From Duganella zoogloeoides (GTDB taxonomy: Bacteria > Pseudomonadota > Gammaproteobacteria > Burkholderiales > Burkholderiaceae_D): DNA of 64,000 nucleotides. The notes beneath the pieces are model-generated. The model was given only the letters and a program-made list of their open reading frames with translations. It was not told the DNA's origin and ran no database searches. This document shows, in pieces, positions 45,901 through 52,688 of this stretch; positions within the stretch are counted from its first letter, which is position 1; each line of letters starts with the position of its first letter. The stretch lies in NCBI RefSeq assembly GCF_034479515.1, contig NZ_CP140152.1:6200001-6264000 (forward strand), in the 5' to 3' direction. The translations under genes were made by a program, and so were the position numbers.

Positions 45901-47676
45901 TCGAGCCAGGTCGCTGGCCTGACCACCGCGCAAGTGGGGGCGTTGTCGACCGCCAGCATCGTTGCGCTGGAAACGGCCGACCTGGCCGGCCTGACCACCG
46001 CTGGCGTTGCCGCGCTGAAATCGACGCAGATCGCCGCGTTGACCACCGACCAGGTGGCAGCATTGTCCAGCACCCAGCTGGCGGCCTTCACCACCGCCGG
46101 CATCCGTGCCCTGACCACCGACCAGGTGGTGGCGTTGACCACTGCCCAGGCTGGCGCACTTGGCACGCTGCAAGTGGCTGCACTGACCACCAATGCGGTT
46201 GCCGCGCTGGAAACGGCCGACCTGAACGCGCTGAAATCGACGTCGATTGCCGCGCTGACCACCACCCAGCTGCGTGCACTGACCACCGACCAGATCGGCA
46301 GCCTGACGACCGCGGCACTGGGCGCGCTGACCACGGCGCAAGTGGCCAACGGTCTGACGACCGACCAGATCGTTGCGCTGGGCACCAGCCAGGCCGCTGC
46401 GCTGAGCACCCTGCAGGTCTCGTCGCTGAGCACGACCAGTGTTGCTGCACTGGAAACGCAGGACCTGAACGCACTGAAAACGGAAGCGGTTGCCGCCCTG
46501 CGCACCAACCAGCTCGCTGCCATCACCACCGACCAGCTGTCGGCGCTGACCACGACCCAGATCGCCAGCCTGAGCACCACGGCCCTGGCCGCCGGCCTGA
46601 CCACTGCACAAGCAGTGGCGCTGTCGAGCGACCAGATCAACGCGCTGACCAGCACCCAGCTGCGCGCGCTGTCCACCAGCAGCATCGCTGCCCTGGAGAC
46701 TGCCGACATCGTGGCGCTGAAAACCGCGTCGCTGGCGGCGCTGACCACGCAGCAGTTCGTGAAGTTGACCACCGACCAGTTCGTGGCACTGTCCACCGAC
46801 CAGATCAAGGCGCTGACCATGGCCCAGGTCGATGCGCTGTACGCCACGACGACGCTGAAAGCGGCGATCACGGCCGACCAGCAAGCAGCGATGCCACTGT
46901 CGAGCCCTATCGTTCTCGATCTGAACGGCAACGGCATCAACACCCTCAACCTGTCGGCCGGCGTGCAGTTCGATCTGCTGGCCACCGGTAACAAATCCAA
47001 CGTCGGTTGGGTGGGTGGTGGCGATGGCCTGCTGGTCCTGGACCGCAACGGCGACGGCGTGATCAACAACGGTAGCGAACTGTTCGGCGAGGGCACCACC
47101 CTGGCCAACGGCCAGAAAGCGGCCAACGGCTACCAGGCGCTGGCGGAACTCGATGTCAACGGCGACGGCGTAATCGATGCCAAGGACACCCAGTTCAACA
47201 ACCTGCGCGTGTGGGTCGATGGCAATGCCGACGGCGTCAGCCAGGCCGATGAACTGAAGTCGCTGGCCGACCTCAACATCGCCAAGCTGAACCTCGACGT
47301 GCAGAAAACGTCCATCGTCGATAACGGCAACCTGATCGGCATGGTCTCGACCTTCGAGACCACCGACGGCGCCGTGCACCAGGCAGCGGACGTCTGGTTC
47401 CAGGACAGCAGCAAGACTGCCGGCAGCCTGACCTCGTCGGTGAGCAGCCTGTCGAACGCCTTGTCGAGCTTTGACGCGGCAGCCACCAGCACCGCCAACA
47501 CGGCCAAGCTGGAACTGCCATCGAGCGTGAACTCGCAAGTGGCCGCCATGGCCAGCGCCATCGGCAACTTCGAGCACAAGCTGACCGCCTCGACCCACCA
47601 GGCGGCCACCGAAGACTCGCTGCGCCTCAAAGCGCTGCAAGGCGGCCATGGCCAAGGCATCCTGGCAGCCAAGTAA
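39994..47676 (+). CDS. Giant octapeptide-repeat protein, predicted type I secreted surface protein
   Basis: 2560 residues. Residues about 3-2295 are an almost unbroken array of octapeptides of the form A-L-T-T-x-Q-V/I-x. Apart from a few Tyr and Phe the array is nearly free of aromatics, and I saw no Cys. Octapeptides are organised in 217-residue blocks (651 nt) ending in an IANGL-type marker that adds one residue to the phase. The tail (about 2300-2560) has PIVLDLNGNG and three EF-hand-like loops starting at about residues 2350 (DRNGDG), 2387 (DVNGDG) and 2409 (DGNADG), as in many type I secretion substrates, then a Ser/Thr/Ala C-terminus. There is no N-terminal signal peptide. An HlyB/HlyD pair follows, supporting one-step export. 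Adhesin or surface-layer role is inference; the fold of the array is unknown. Confidence 0.88.
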   Translation: MGYFTGLSTQNVAAISTTQIAALGTSNFTDLTSDQIVALTTDQVIALRSQQIAAISTGTISRMATEDFAALTTSALGGLTTAQVRALSSDQIVALTTSQAGALTTAQVAAFGTDAIVALETADFVALKTASIAALTTAQVKALTTSQIVALSTAAANALTSQQVAAFTTDAIVALETADLAALKTASIAALTSAQVAALTTTQVQALSTAALSAISTANIANGLTTDQIVALSSSQVAGLTTAQVAALSTASIVALETADLAGLTTAGVASLRTAQVAALTTGQLVTLSTNQIAALTTAGAAALTTDQIVALTTTQAGALTSQQVAGLSTAAIAALETADFAALKTASLAALTTNQVRALTTDQVVALSTAGANALTTQQVAALTTDAIVALETADLVALKTAAIAGLTSAQVAAITTAQVQALSTAALSAISTANIANGLTTDQIVALSSSQVAGLTTAQVAALSTASIVALETADLAGLSTADIAALRTVQVAALTTGQLVTLSTNQIAALTTAGAAALTTDQIVALTTTQAGALTSQQVSGLSTAAIAALETADFAALKTASLAALTTNQVRALTTDQVVALNTAGAAALTTQQVAAFTTDAIVALETADLAALKTASFAALTSAQVAAITTAQVQALSTAALSAISTANIANGLTTDQIVALSSSQVAGLTTAQVAALSTNSIVALETADLAGLSTADIAALKTAQVAALTTDQLVALSSTQVAAFTTAGAAALTTDQIVALTTAQAGALTSQQVAALSTNAIVALETADFAALKTAAVAALTTNQIKALTTDQVVALTTAGAGALTTQQVAAFTTDAIVALETADLRGLDTASFAALTSAQVAALTTVQVQSLSTSALAALTTANIANGLTTDQIVALSSSQVAGLTTAQVGALSTNSIVALETADLAGLSTAAIAALKTTQVAALTTDQVVALSNTQVAAFTTAGIAALTTDQVVALTTGQANALTTAQVAALSTNAIVALETADFAALKTAGVAALTTNQIRALTTDQVVALTTAGAGALTTQQVAAFTTDAIVALETADLRGLDTASYAALTSAQVAALTTAQVQSLSTTGLAALTTANIANGLTTDQIVALTSSQIAGLTTAQVGALSTASIVALETADLAGLTTAGVAALKTAQVAALTTDQLVALSTNQIVALTTAGAAALTTDQIVALTTNQAGALTSQQVDGLSTAAIAALETADFAALKTSSLAALTTNQVRALTTDQIVALSTIAANALTTAQVAALTTDAIVALETADFAALKTAAIAGLTSAQVAAITTAQVQALTTASLAALSTANIANGLTTDQVVALSSSQVAALTTAQVGALSTNSIVALETADLAGLTTAGVAALKTAQVAALTTDQLVALSTNQIVALTTAGAAALTTDQIVALTTTQAGALTSQQVAGLSTAAIAALETADFAALKTASLAALTTNQVRALTTDQVVALNTAGAAALTTQQVAAFTTDAIVALETVDLAALKTASFAALTSAQVAAITTAQVQALSTAALSAISTANIASGLTTDQIVALSSSQVAGLTTAQVAALSTNSIVALETADLAGLSTADIAALKTAQVAALTTDQLVALSSTQVAAFTTAGAAALTTDQIVALTTAQAGALTSQQVAALSTNAIVALETADFAALKTAAVAALTTNQIRALTTDQVVALTTAGAGALTTQQVAAFTTDAIVALETADLRGLDTASYAALTSAQVAALTTAQVQSLSTTGLAALTTANIANGLTTDQIVALTSNQIAGLTTAQVGALSTNSIVALETADLAGLTTAGVAALKTAQVAALTTDQVVALSNTQLAAVTTTGIAALTTDQVVALTTGQANALTTAQAAALSTNAIVALETADFAALKTASLAALTTSQIRALTTDQIVALSTTAANALTTQQVAALTTDAIVALETADLAALKTAAIAGLTSAQVAAITTAQVQALTTASLSALSTANIANGLTTDQIVALSSSQVAGLTTAQVGALSTASIVALETADLAGLTTAGVAALKSTQIAALTTDQVAALSSTQLAAFTTAGIRALTTDQVVALTTAQAGALGTLQVAALTTNAVAALETADLNALKSTSIAALTTTQLRALTTDQIGSLTTAALGALTTAQVANGLTTDQIVALGTSQAAALSTLQVSSLSTTSVAALETQDLNALKTEAVAALRTNQLAAITTDQLSALTTTQIASLSTTALAAGLTTAQAVALSSDQINALTSTQLRALSTSSIAALETADIVALKTASLAALTTQQFVKLTTDQFVALSTDQIKALTMAQVDALYATTTLKAAITADQQAAMPLSSPIVLDLNGNGINTLNLSAGVQFDLLATGNKSNVGWVGGGDGLLVLDRNGDGVINNGSELFGEGTTLANGQKAANGYQALAELDVNGDGVIDAKDTQFNNLRVWVDGNADGVSQADELKSLADLNIAKLNLDVQKTSIVDNGNLIGMVSTFETTDGAVHQAADVWFQDSSKTAGSLTSSVSSLSNALSSFDAAATSTANTAKLELPSSVNSQVAAMASAIGNFEHKLTASTHQAATEDSLRLKALQGGHGQGILAAK
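40000..46592 (+). repeat. Higher-order coding repeat: 24-nt units in 651-nt blocks
   Basis: The marker codon group for I-A-N-G-L begins at 40651, 41302, 41953, 42604, 43255, 43906, 44557, 45208 and 45859, exactly 651 nt apart each time. The first block runs back to 40000, where Y-F-T-G-L stands in the marker position. After the ninth marker two shortened blocks follow (483 and 243 nt, markers at 46342 and 46585). Each block length is a multiple of 24 plus 3 nt (27, 20 or 10 octapeptides plus one residue). Confidence 0.92.
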
Positions 47677-47700
47677 GCTGACGTAGTTGCACCATGAGAG

Positions 47701-47733
47701 CGGCAAGACCTGCGGGTCTTGCCGTTTTTTTTT
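47701..47733 (+). terminator. Strong rho-independent terminator after the repeat-protein gene
   Basis: CGGCAAGACC-TGCG-GGTCTTGCCG is a perfect 10-bp stem with a 4-base loop followed by nine T residues, 25 bases after the stop. It separates the substrate gene from the exporter genes, which therefore need their own promoter or depend on leak-through. Confidence 0.95.
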
Positions 47734-47875
47734 CGGAGCACGCAGCGATTTCATCTGTCGAACAGAAATGTAAAATGGGTTGTGCTTCCAAACAACAAAA
47801 TCCCCCGAAGCAACACCTTGGCGGGTAAAATTCCAAGGCTGGTATCACTCCGGTTCCCCACTCCCACCAGGCCCT

Positions 47876-50026
47876 ATGCAAGATAAATTTCCCCACACCG
47901 CGGTACAGTGCCTGACAGCGATCGCACAGCATCACGGCCTGCAAATCAACCCCGAACGCCTGATCGACGAGTACGCGCTGCGCGCGGAAGAGCCGGGCAA
48001 CGGCATGCTGCTGCGCATGGCGTCCGAGATCGGCCTGAAAGCCAAGGCCGACAAGCTGACCTGGTCGCGCCTGCTGGCGCAGGGCGGCGTGTTCCCGCTG
48101 ATGGCGCGCCTGATCAGCGGCAACATGGTCATCATCGTCGGCGTCAAGCCGGGCGAGGACGGCGCCCCCGACCAGGTGGCGGTACTGAACCCGGCGCTGG
48201 CCAACGCCACCGTGATCATGGTCGCGCGCGCCGAGTTCGAGCAGCGCTGGCAGGGCGAGGTGCTGTTCGTCAAGCGCGAGCACAAGTTTACCGACCCGCA
48301 CCAGCCGTTCGGCCTGCGCTGGTTCATTCCCGAAATCCTGCGCCAGAAGGCGGCGTTCCGCGACATTTTCATTGCCGCCATCGCCATGCAGATCCTGGCG
48401 CTGGCGTCGCCGATCTTCTTCCAGCTGGTGATCGACAAGGTGCTCACGCACCAGAGCGTGACGACCTTGCAGGTGCTGGCCGTGGGCATCACCATGGCGC
48501 TGGTGTTCGACGCGCTGTTCGGCTTCCTGCGCCAGACCCTGACGCTCGCCGCCAGTAATAAAATCGACATGCGCCTGACGCGCCGCGTGTTCGGCCACCT
48601 GCTGTCCCTGCCCATCGACTTTTTCGAGACCACCAGCGCCGGCGTCATCACGCGCCACATGCAGCAGCTCGAAAAGATCCGCAGCTTCCTTACCGGCCGG
48701 CTGTTCTTCACCGCGCTCGACCTGATCTCGCTGCTGGTGTTCATTCCGATTTTGTTCAGCTACTCGTTCAAGCTGACCCTGATCGTGCTGCTGTTCGCGG
48801 CGCTGATCGGCGGCGTGGTGCTGGCCATGGTGCCCACCTTCCAGCGCCGCCTCAACGCGCTGTACACGGCCGAGGGCCAGCGCCAGGGCATGCTGGTGGA
48901 AACCATCCACGGCATGCGCACGGTCAAGGCGCTGGCGATCGAGGCGTCACAGCGCCGCACCTGGGACCAGCGCTCGGCCGAGGCGATCACCATGCACTTC
49001 CGGGTGGGGCAGATTTCGATCGCCGGCAATGCCGTCACCGATTTCCTCGGCAAGCTGCTGCCGGTCACGCTGATCGTGGTGGGCGCGGCCGACGTGTTCG
49101 ACAGTACCCTGTCGGTCGGTGCGCTGATCGCGTTCCAGATGCTGTCGGGCCGCGTCACGCAGCCGCTCATTTCGCTCGTCGGCCTGGTCAACGAATACCA
49201 GGAAACCGCGCTGTCGGTGCGCATGCTGGGCGAGGTGATGAACCGCGCGCCGGAAGGCCGCGCCGGCGCCACCGGCCTGCGTCCGCAACTGGATGGCGAA
49301 ATCAGGTTCGACAACGTGATCTTCCGCTATCCCGGTGCGCAGAACCTGGCCCTCAACAAGGCCAGCTTTACCATCGAGCAGGGCACGGTGGTGGGTATCG
49401 TCGGCCGTTCCGGTTCCGGCAAGACCACCTTGACCAAGCTGATCCAGGGCCTGTACCCGCTACAGGAAGGCATCGTCCGCTTCGACGGCATCGACGCGCG
49501 CGAGATCGAGCTGTCGCACCTGCGGCGCCAGATCGGCGTGGTGTTGCAGGAGAATTTCCTGTTCCGCGGCACGGTGCGCGAGAACCTGTCGGTGACCAAG
49601 CCCGATGCCCCGTTCGAGGAACTGGTGGCGGCAGCCGTCGCGGCCGGCGCCGACGAATTCATCGAGCGGCTGCCCCAGGGCTACGACACCATCCTGGAAG
49701 AGAACGCCTCCAACCTGTCCGGCGGCCAGAAGCAGCGACTGTCGATCGCGCGCACGCTGGTGGCGCGCCCGCGCATCCTTATCCTGGACGAGGCCGCCTC
49801 CGCGCTGGACCCGGAATCGGAAGCGATCTTCATTAAAAATCTGTCGAAGATCGCGGTGGGCCGCACGGTGGTGATGATTTCGCACCGCCTGTCCACGCTG
49901 GTCAATGCCGACAAAATCATGGTCATGCAGCAAGGCTCCCTGGTGGATGCCGGCCGGCATGAAGAACTGCTTACCCGTAGCGACACTTACCAGCATTTAT
50001 GGAACCAGCAAACAAGCCACCTGTAA
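47876..50026 (+). CDS. Type I secretion ABC transporter (HlyB-type) with C39-like domain
   Basis: 716 residues from the ATG at 47876. The N-terminal 125 residues form a C39-like domain (HTAVQCLTAIAQHHGLQINPE). By alignment with HlyB, recalled from memory, the catalytic Cys position is Thr, so it should bind but not cleave substrate. Six membrane helices span about 140-420. The ATPase has Walker A GRSGSGKTT (about 510), signature LSGGQ (about 613), Walker B ILILDEA (about 635) and H-loop ISHRLS. It overlaps the HlyD gene by 28 bases. A longer reading from 47780 lacks a good ribosome-binding site. With the preceding giant protein it forms an exporter-substrate pair; the outer-membrane channel is not in this cluster. 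Confidence 0.92.
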   Translation: MQDKFPHTAVQCLTAIAQHHGLQINPERLIDEYALRAEEPGNGMLLRMASEIGLKAKADKLTWSRLLAQGGVFPLMARLISGNMVIIVGVKPGEDGAPDQVAVLNPALANATVIMVARAEFEQRWQGEVLFVKREHKFTDPHQPFGLRWFIPEILRQKAAFRDIFIAAIAMQILALASPIFFQLVIDKVLTHQSVTTLQVLAVGITMALVFDALFGFLRQTLTLAASNKIDMRLTRRVFGHLLSLPIDFFETTSAGVITRHMQQLEKIRSFLTGRLFFTALDLISLLVFIPILFSYSFKLTLIVLLFAALIGGVVLAMVPTFQRRLNALYTAEGQRQGMLVETIHGMRTVKALAIEASQRRTWDQRSAEAITMHFRVGQISIAGNAVTDFLGKLLPVTLIVVGAADVFDSTLSVGALIAFQMLSGRVTQPLISLVGLVNEYQETALSVRMLGEVMNRAPEGRAGATGLRPQLDGEIRFDNVIFRYPGAQNLALNKASFTIEQGTVVGIVGRSGSGKTTLTKLIQGLYPLQEGIVRFDGIDAREIELSHLRRQIGVVLQENFLFRGTVRENLSVTKPDAPFEELVAAAVAAGADEFIERLPQGYDTILEENASNLSGGQKQRLSIARTLVARPRILILDEAASALDPESEAIFIKNLSKIAVGRTVVMISHRLSTLVNADKIMVMQQGSLVDAGRHEELLTRSDTYQHLWNQQTSHL

Positions 50027-51366
50027 ATCCGGCCAAGGTCCGCCAGCAAAAGGATCAGACCGAGATCGACTTCCTGCCGGACGCCGACGCCATCGAGCGC
50101 GGCCCGCTGCCGCGCTTCGTGCAACTGACCCTGCACCTGCTGGTGCTCACGCTGGTCGGCTTCATCGTCTGGGCCAGCGTCTCGCCGATCGACAAGGTCG
50201 TCATCGCCCATGGCCGCCTGGTCAACCCGCTGCCGAATATCGTGCTGCAGCCGCTCGATACGTCGATTATCCAGAGCATCGACGTGCGGGTGGGACAAAT
50301 CGTCAAAAAGGGCCAGTTGCTGGCCACGCTCGACCCCACCTTCAGCGCGGCCGATGAAAGCCAGCTGCGCATCCGTCTCGACAGCCTGAACAACCAGGCC
50401 GCCGGCCTGCGTGCCGAACTGGGCGGCAAGGCTGGCAGCACCGAGGCGGGCAGCGACGACGCCCGCCTGCAGCAGCAGCTGTCGCTGGAACGGCGCGGCA
50501 ACTACGAGGCGCAAAAATCGAAGATGGATCAGAACATCGCACGCCTGCGCGCCGGCCTGGAAACCAACAAGCACGACCAGGTGGTGCTGGCCCAGCGCGT
50601 CAAATCCCTGCGCGAAGTGGAGGCGATGCAGGAGCAACTGGTCGCCGAGAACTTCGGCGCCAAGATGCATTTGCTCGAAGCGCGCGACCGCCGCCTGGAA
50701 GTCGAGCGCGACATGGATATGCAGCGCAACAAGGCGGTCGAGATGGCCAGCGAACTGGCGTCGGTACAGGCCGAGCGCGCCGCGTTCGAGCGCAGCTGGC
50801 GGCAAAAGGCGATGGAAGATCTGCTGTCCGCCACGCGCGACCGCGACGGCATCAACGAGCAGCTGTCGAAGGCCGACAAGCGCCTGAAAATGGTGCAGAT
50901 GGTCGCGCCAGCCGACGGCGTGGTGCTGGAAATCGCCAAGTTCTCGGTGGGGTCCGTGATCCGCGAGGCCGAACAGATGTTCACGCTGGTGCCGCTGGGC
51001 GCCGAGCTGGAAGCGGAAGTGCAGATCGACTCGGTCGATATCGGCTTCATCAAGACCGGCATGCCGGCCCACATCAAGGTCGATGCGTTCACGTTCATGA
51101 AGCACGGCATGTTGGAGGGCAAGGTGCGCACGGTGAGCCAGGATTCGTTCAAGCGCGACACCGCCGACAAGAACGGCGGCGGCCTCGACACCTATTACCT
51201 GAGCCGGATTCCGTACACGGGGGCATTGAAGAAGGTGGCGCCGGGCACGCAACTGCTGCCCGGTATGACGGTCTCGGCGGAAATCGTGGTGGGCCAGCGC
51301 ACCGTGATGTCGTACCTGCTGTACCCGCTCACGCGGGCGCTGGACGAGTCGATACGCGAACCGTAA
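49999..51366 (+). CDS. Type I secretion membrane-fusion protein (HlyD family)
   Basis: 455 residues. A cytoplasmic N-terminus (about 1-40) precedes one membrane helix (about 45-62, LTLHLLVLTLVGFIVWASV). Next come the barrel-lipoyl segment (VLQPLDTSIIQSIDVRVGQIVKKGQLLATLDP), a long coiled-coil region (about 110-300) and the C-terminal lipoyl/barrel part (VQMVAPADGVVLEIAKFSVGSVIREAEQ, then the closing TPLxGMTVSAEI-type segment). It links the ABC transporter to an outer-membrane channel. Its start lies inside the transporter gene, so the two are translationally coupled. Confidence 0.92.
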   Translation: MEPANKPPVNPAKVRQQKDQTEIDFLPDADAIERGPLPRFVQLTLHLLVLTLVGFIVWASVSPIDKVVIAHGRLVNPLPNIVLQPLDTSIIQSIDVRVGQIVKKGQLLATLDPTFSAADESQLRIRLDSLNNQAAGLRAELGGKAGSTEAGSDDARLQQQLSLERRGNYEAQKSKMDQNIARLRAGLETNKHDQVVLAQRVKSLREVEAMQEQLVAENFGAKMHLLEARDRRLEVERDMDMQRNKAVEMASELASVQAERAAFERSWRQKAMEDLLSATRDRDGINEQLSKADKRLKMVQMVAPADGVVLEIAKFSVGSVIREAEQMFTLVPLGAELEAEVQIDSVDIGFIKTGMPAHIKVDAFTFMKHGMLEGKVRTVSQDSFKRDTADKNGGGLDTYYLSRIPYTGALKKVAPGTQLLPGMTVSAEIVVGQRTVMSYLLYPLTRALDESIREP

Positions 51367-51641
51367 TCCGGCACCAATGTCGGTAACGAAAACCGCTGCT
51401 TGTCAGCGGCGGCGGTTCCTGTATCGATGCTGGATTACTCTGCTGCAGGCGCGTCCGGCGTTAGATATCGGATGATGCGGGCGCCTTCCAGCAAGACCGT
51501 GAATTGCCAGACCGTTGGCGCGCGCCGTGGGCCTGTGCTGCCTAACCGGAATTGAGCACGCGTTTGAACGCCCCTTCGAGGGCGGCTGGATGATGCGGCA
51601 TCGGTCGATATGAGATATAAAATTCTTTTCGAAATGACAGA

Positions 51642-52523
51642 TCAGACTTGCCGGAGAGTGGCCACGTAGTCTCGGTAGCGCTGGTGTGCCGGCGCCATTT
51701 GCACGAATACGTCGTGCAAACGGGCGCTGACGTCGGCCACCTGGGCCTCCAGCGCGAGTAACTCTTCGGTGTTGATGACGCCGGCCTCATGACTGACAAC
51801 GAGCAGATCGATGTAGTCCGAAAAACAGTTGCCGAAATACGGATTGGCATTGATATTGGAATTCGACTCGAGCCGGGGGTCGTGGCGGAAATAAGTGAGC
51901 TCTTCATCGATATAGAAGGCCTGGCCGTCGCGCGCCAGGTTGATGTAAGCCGCCACGTCCGCCAGACCGCGCGTGAAATCGTGGCGGCCGATGCGGAACA
52001 GGTCCTTGTAGCCGATCGCCCACAACTTATCGCGGCGGAACATGATGCTGGAAAATTCGCCAACAAAGTTGCGCATGCCCAAAGCCATCGAGCGCTGCAT
52101 GTCGCGCCCGTCGAGGTTGCCGTTGGCCTCGTAGGGGCGGCGGACATCGGTGCGCTGGTTGTCGGAATTGATGACCTGCGAAGCGGAAAAGATCAGCTGG
52201 TTTTGCGGCGACATTTCCATTGCCGACACCATGCGCTCGATACAAAACGGATGCAGCAGGTCGTCGTCGAACAGCGGCTTGATGTACTTGCCCTTGGCAG
52301 AGAACAGCACCGACAGCACATTGTCCTCGCGGATCACCGTGTTGCGCTGATAAATTACCCACGGAAAGCGCGCACAGATATCCTTGATATCCTCGGTGGG
52401 ACAGTTATCGCTGACCAGGATTTCCGTGTTCAGGTAAGTCTGTCCGATGGCTGAACGTAAACATGCCTCGAAATGGACTGCCTTGTACGACGGGATGACA
52501 ATGCTGACTTTGGGTAGAGACAT
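51642..52523 (-). CDS. Glycosyltransferase family 2 protein
   Basis: 293 residues. The GT-A fold starts at the N-terminus with VSIVIPSYKAVHFEACLRSAIGQTYLNTEILVSDNCP, and KPLFDDDLLHPFCIERM supplies the DxD-type metal/nucleotide-sugar site. There is no membrane helix, so it acts in the cytoplasm. The start at 52523 matches the usual GT2 N-terminus. It lies 165 bases beyond the much larger GT41 fusion gene on the same strand and converges on the secretion genes. A role in extending a sugar placed on the repeat protein is inference from location. Confidence 0.85.
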   Translation of the reverse strand: MSLPKVSIVIPSYKAVHFEACLRSAIGQTYLNTEILVSDNCPTEDIKDICARFPWVIYQRNTVIREDNVLSVLFSAKGKYIKPLFDDDLLHPFCIERMVSAMEMSPQNQLIFSASQVINSDNQRTDVRRPYEANGNLDGRDMQRSMALGMRNFVGEFSSIMFRRDKLWAIGYKDLFRIGRHDFTRGLADVAAYINLARDGQAFYIDEELTYFRHDPRLESNSNINANPYFGNCFSDYIDLLVVSHEAGVINTEELLALEAQVADVSARLHDVFVQMAPAHQRYRDYVATLRQV

Positions 52524-52531
52524 GATGGCTG

Positions 52532-52555
52532 TAGTAACCGGAGTAACCGGAGTAG
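52532..52555. repeat. Nine-base tandem repeat upstream of the GT2 gene
   Basis: AGTAACCGG-type units repeat two and a half times (GTAACCGGAGTAACCGGAGTAGCG), just before the GT2 start codon on the minus strand. It may be slippage-prone and could alter spacing to the ribosome-binding site. Confidence 0.55.
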
Positions 52556-52688
52556 CGATAACAGCTGCAAGCAGGCTTCTGGCCGGCAGCCGGCGTCTGG
52601 ATCGAAGGGTCTCGAAGTTGATTTTAAATAATGACAGATGAAATGCCGCGTTGCAAGTCTGGGACACCGCAGAAGGCGTGCCCTGCGG

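Noticed and set aside
39994..46592. Regular 24-nt repeats taken as a CRISPR-like or satellite array
   Set aside because: There are no alternating unique spacers, the units are translated in one frame throughout, and a ribosome-binding site and secretion tail frame the array.
40012..47754. A 2580-codon open frame on the minus strand, longer than the sense gene
   Set aside because: It is produced by the stop-free 24-nt repeat. The sense frame has a good ribosome-binding site, a type I secretion tail and an exporter pair; the antisense translation is Gly/Gln/Arg low complexity.
51393..51409. CCGCTG-CTTGT-CAGCGG hairpin after the hlyD-like gene as a terminator
   Set aside because: The stem is only 6 bp and no T tract follows, so it is not supported as a terminator.
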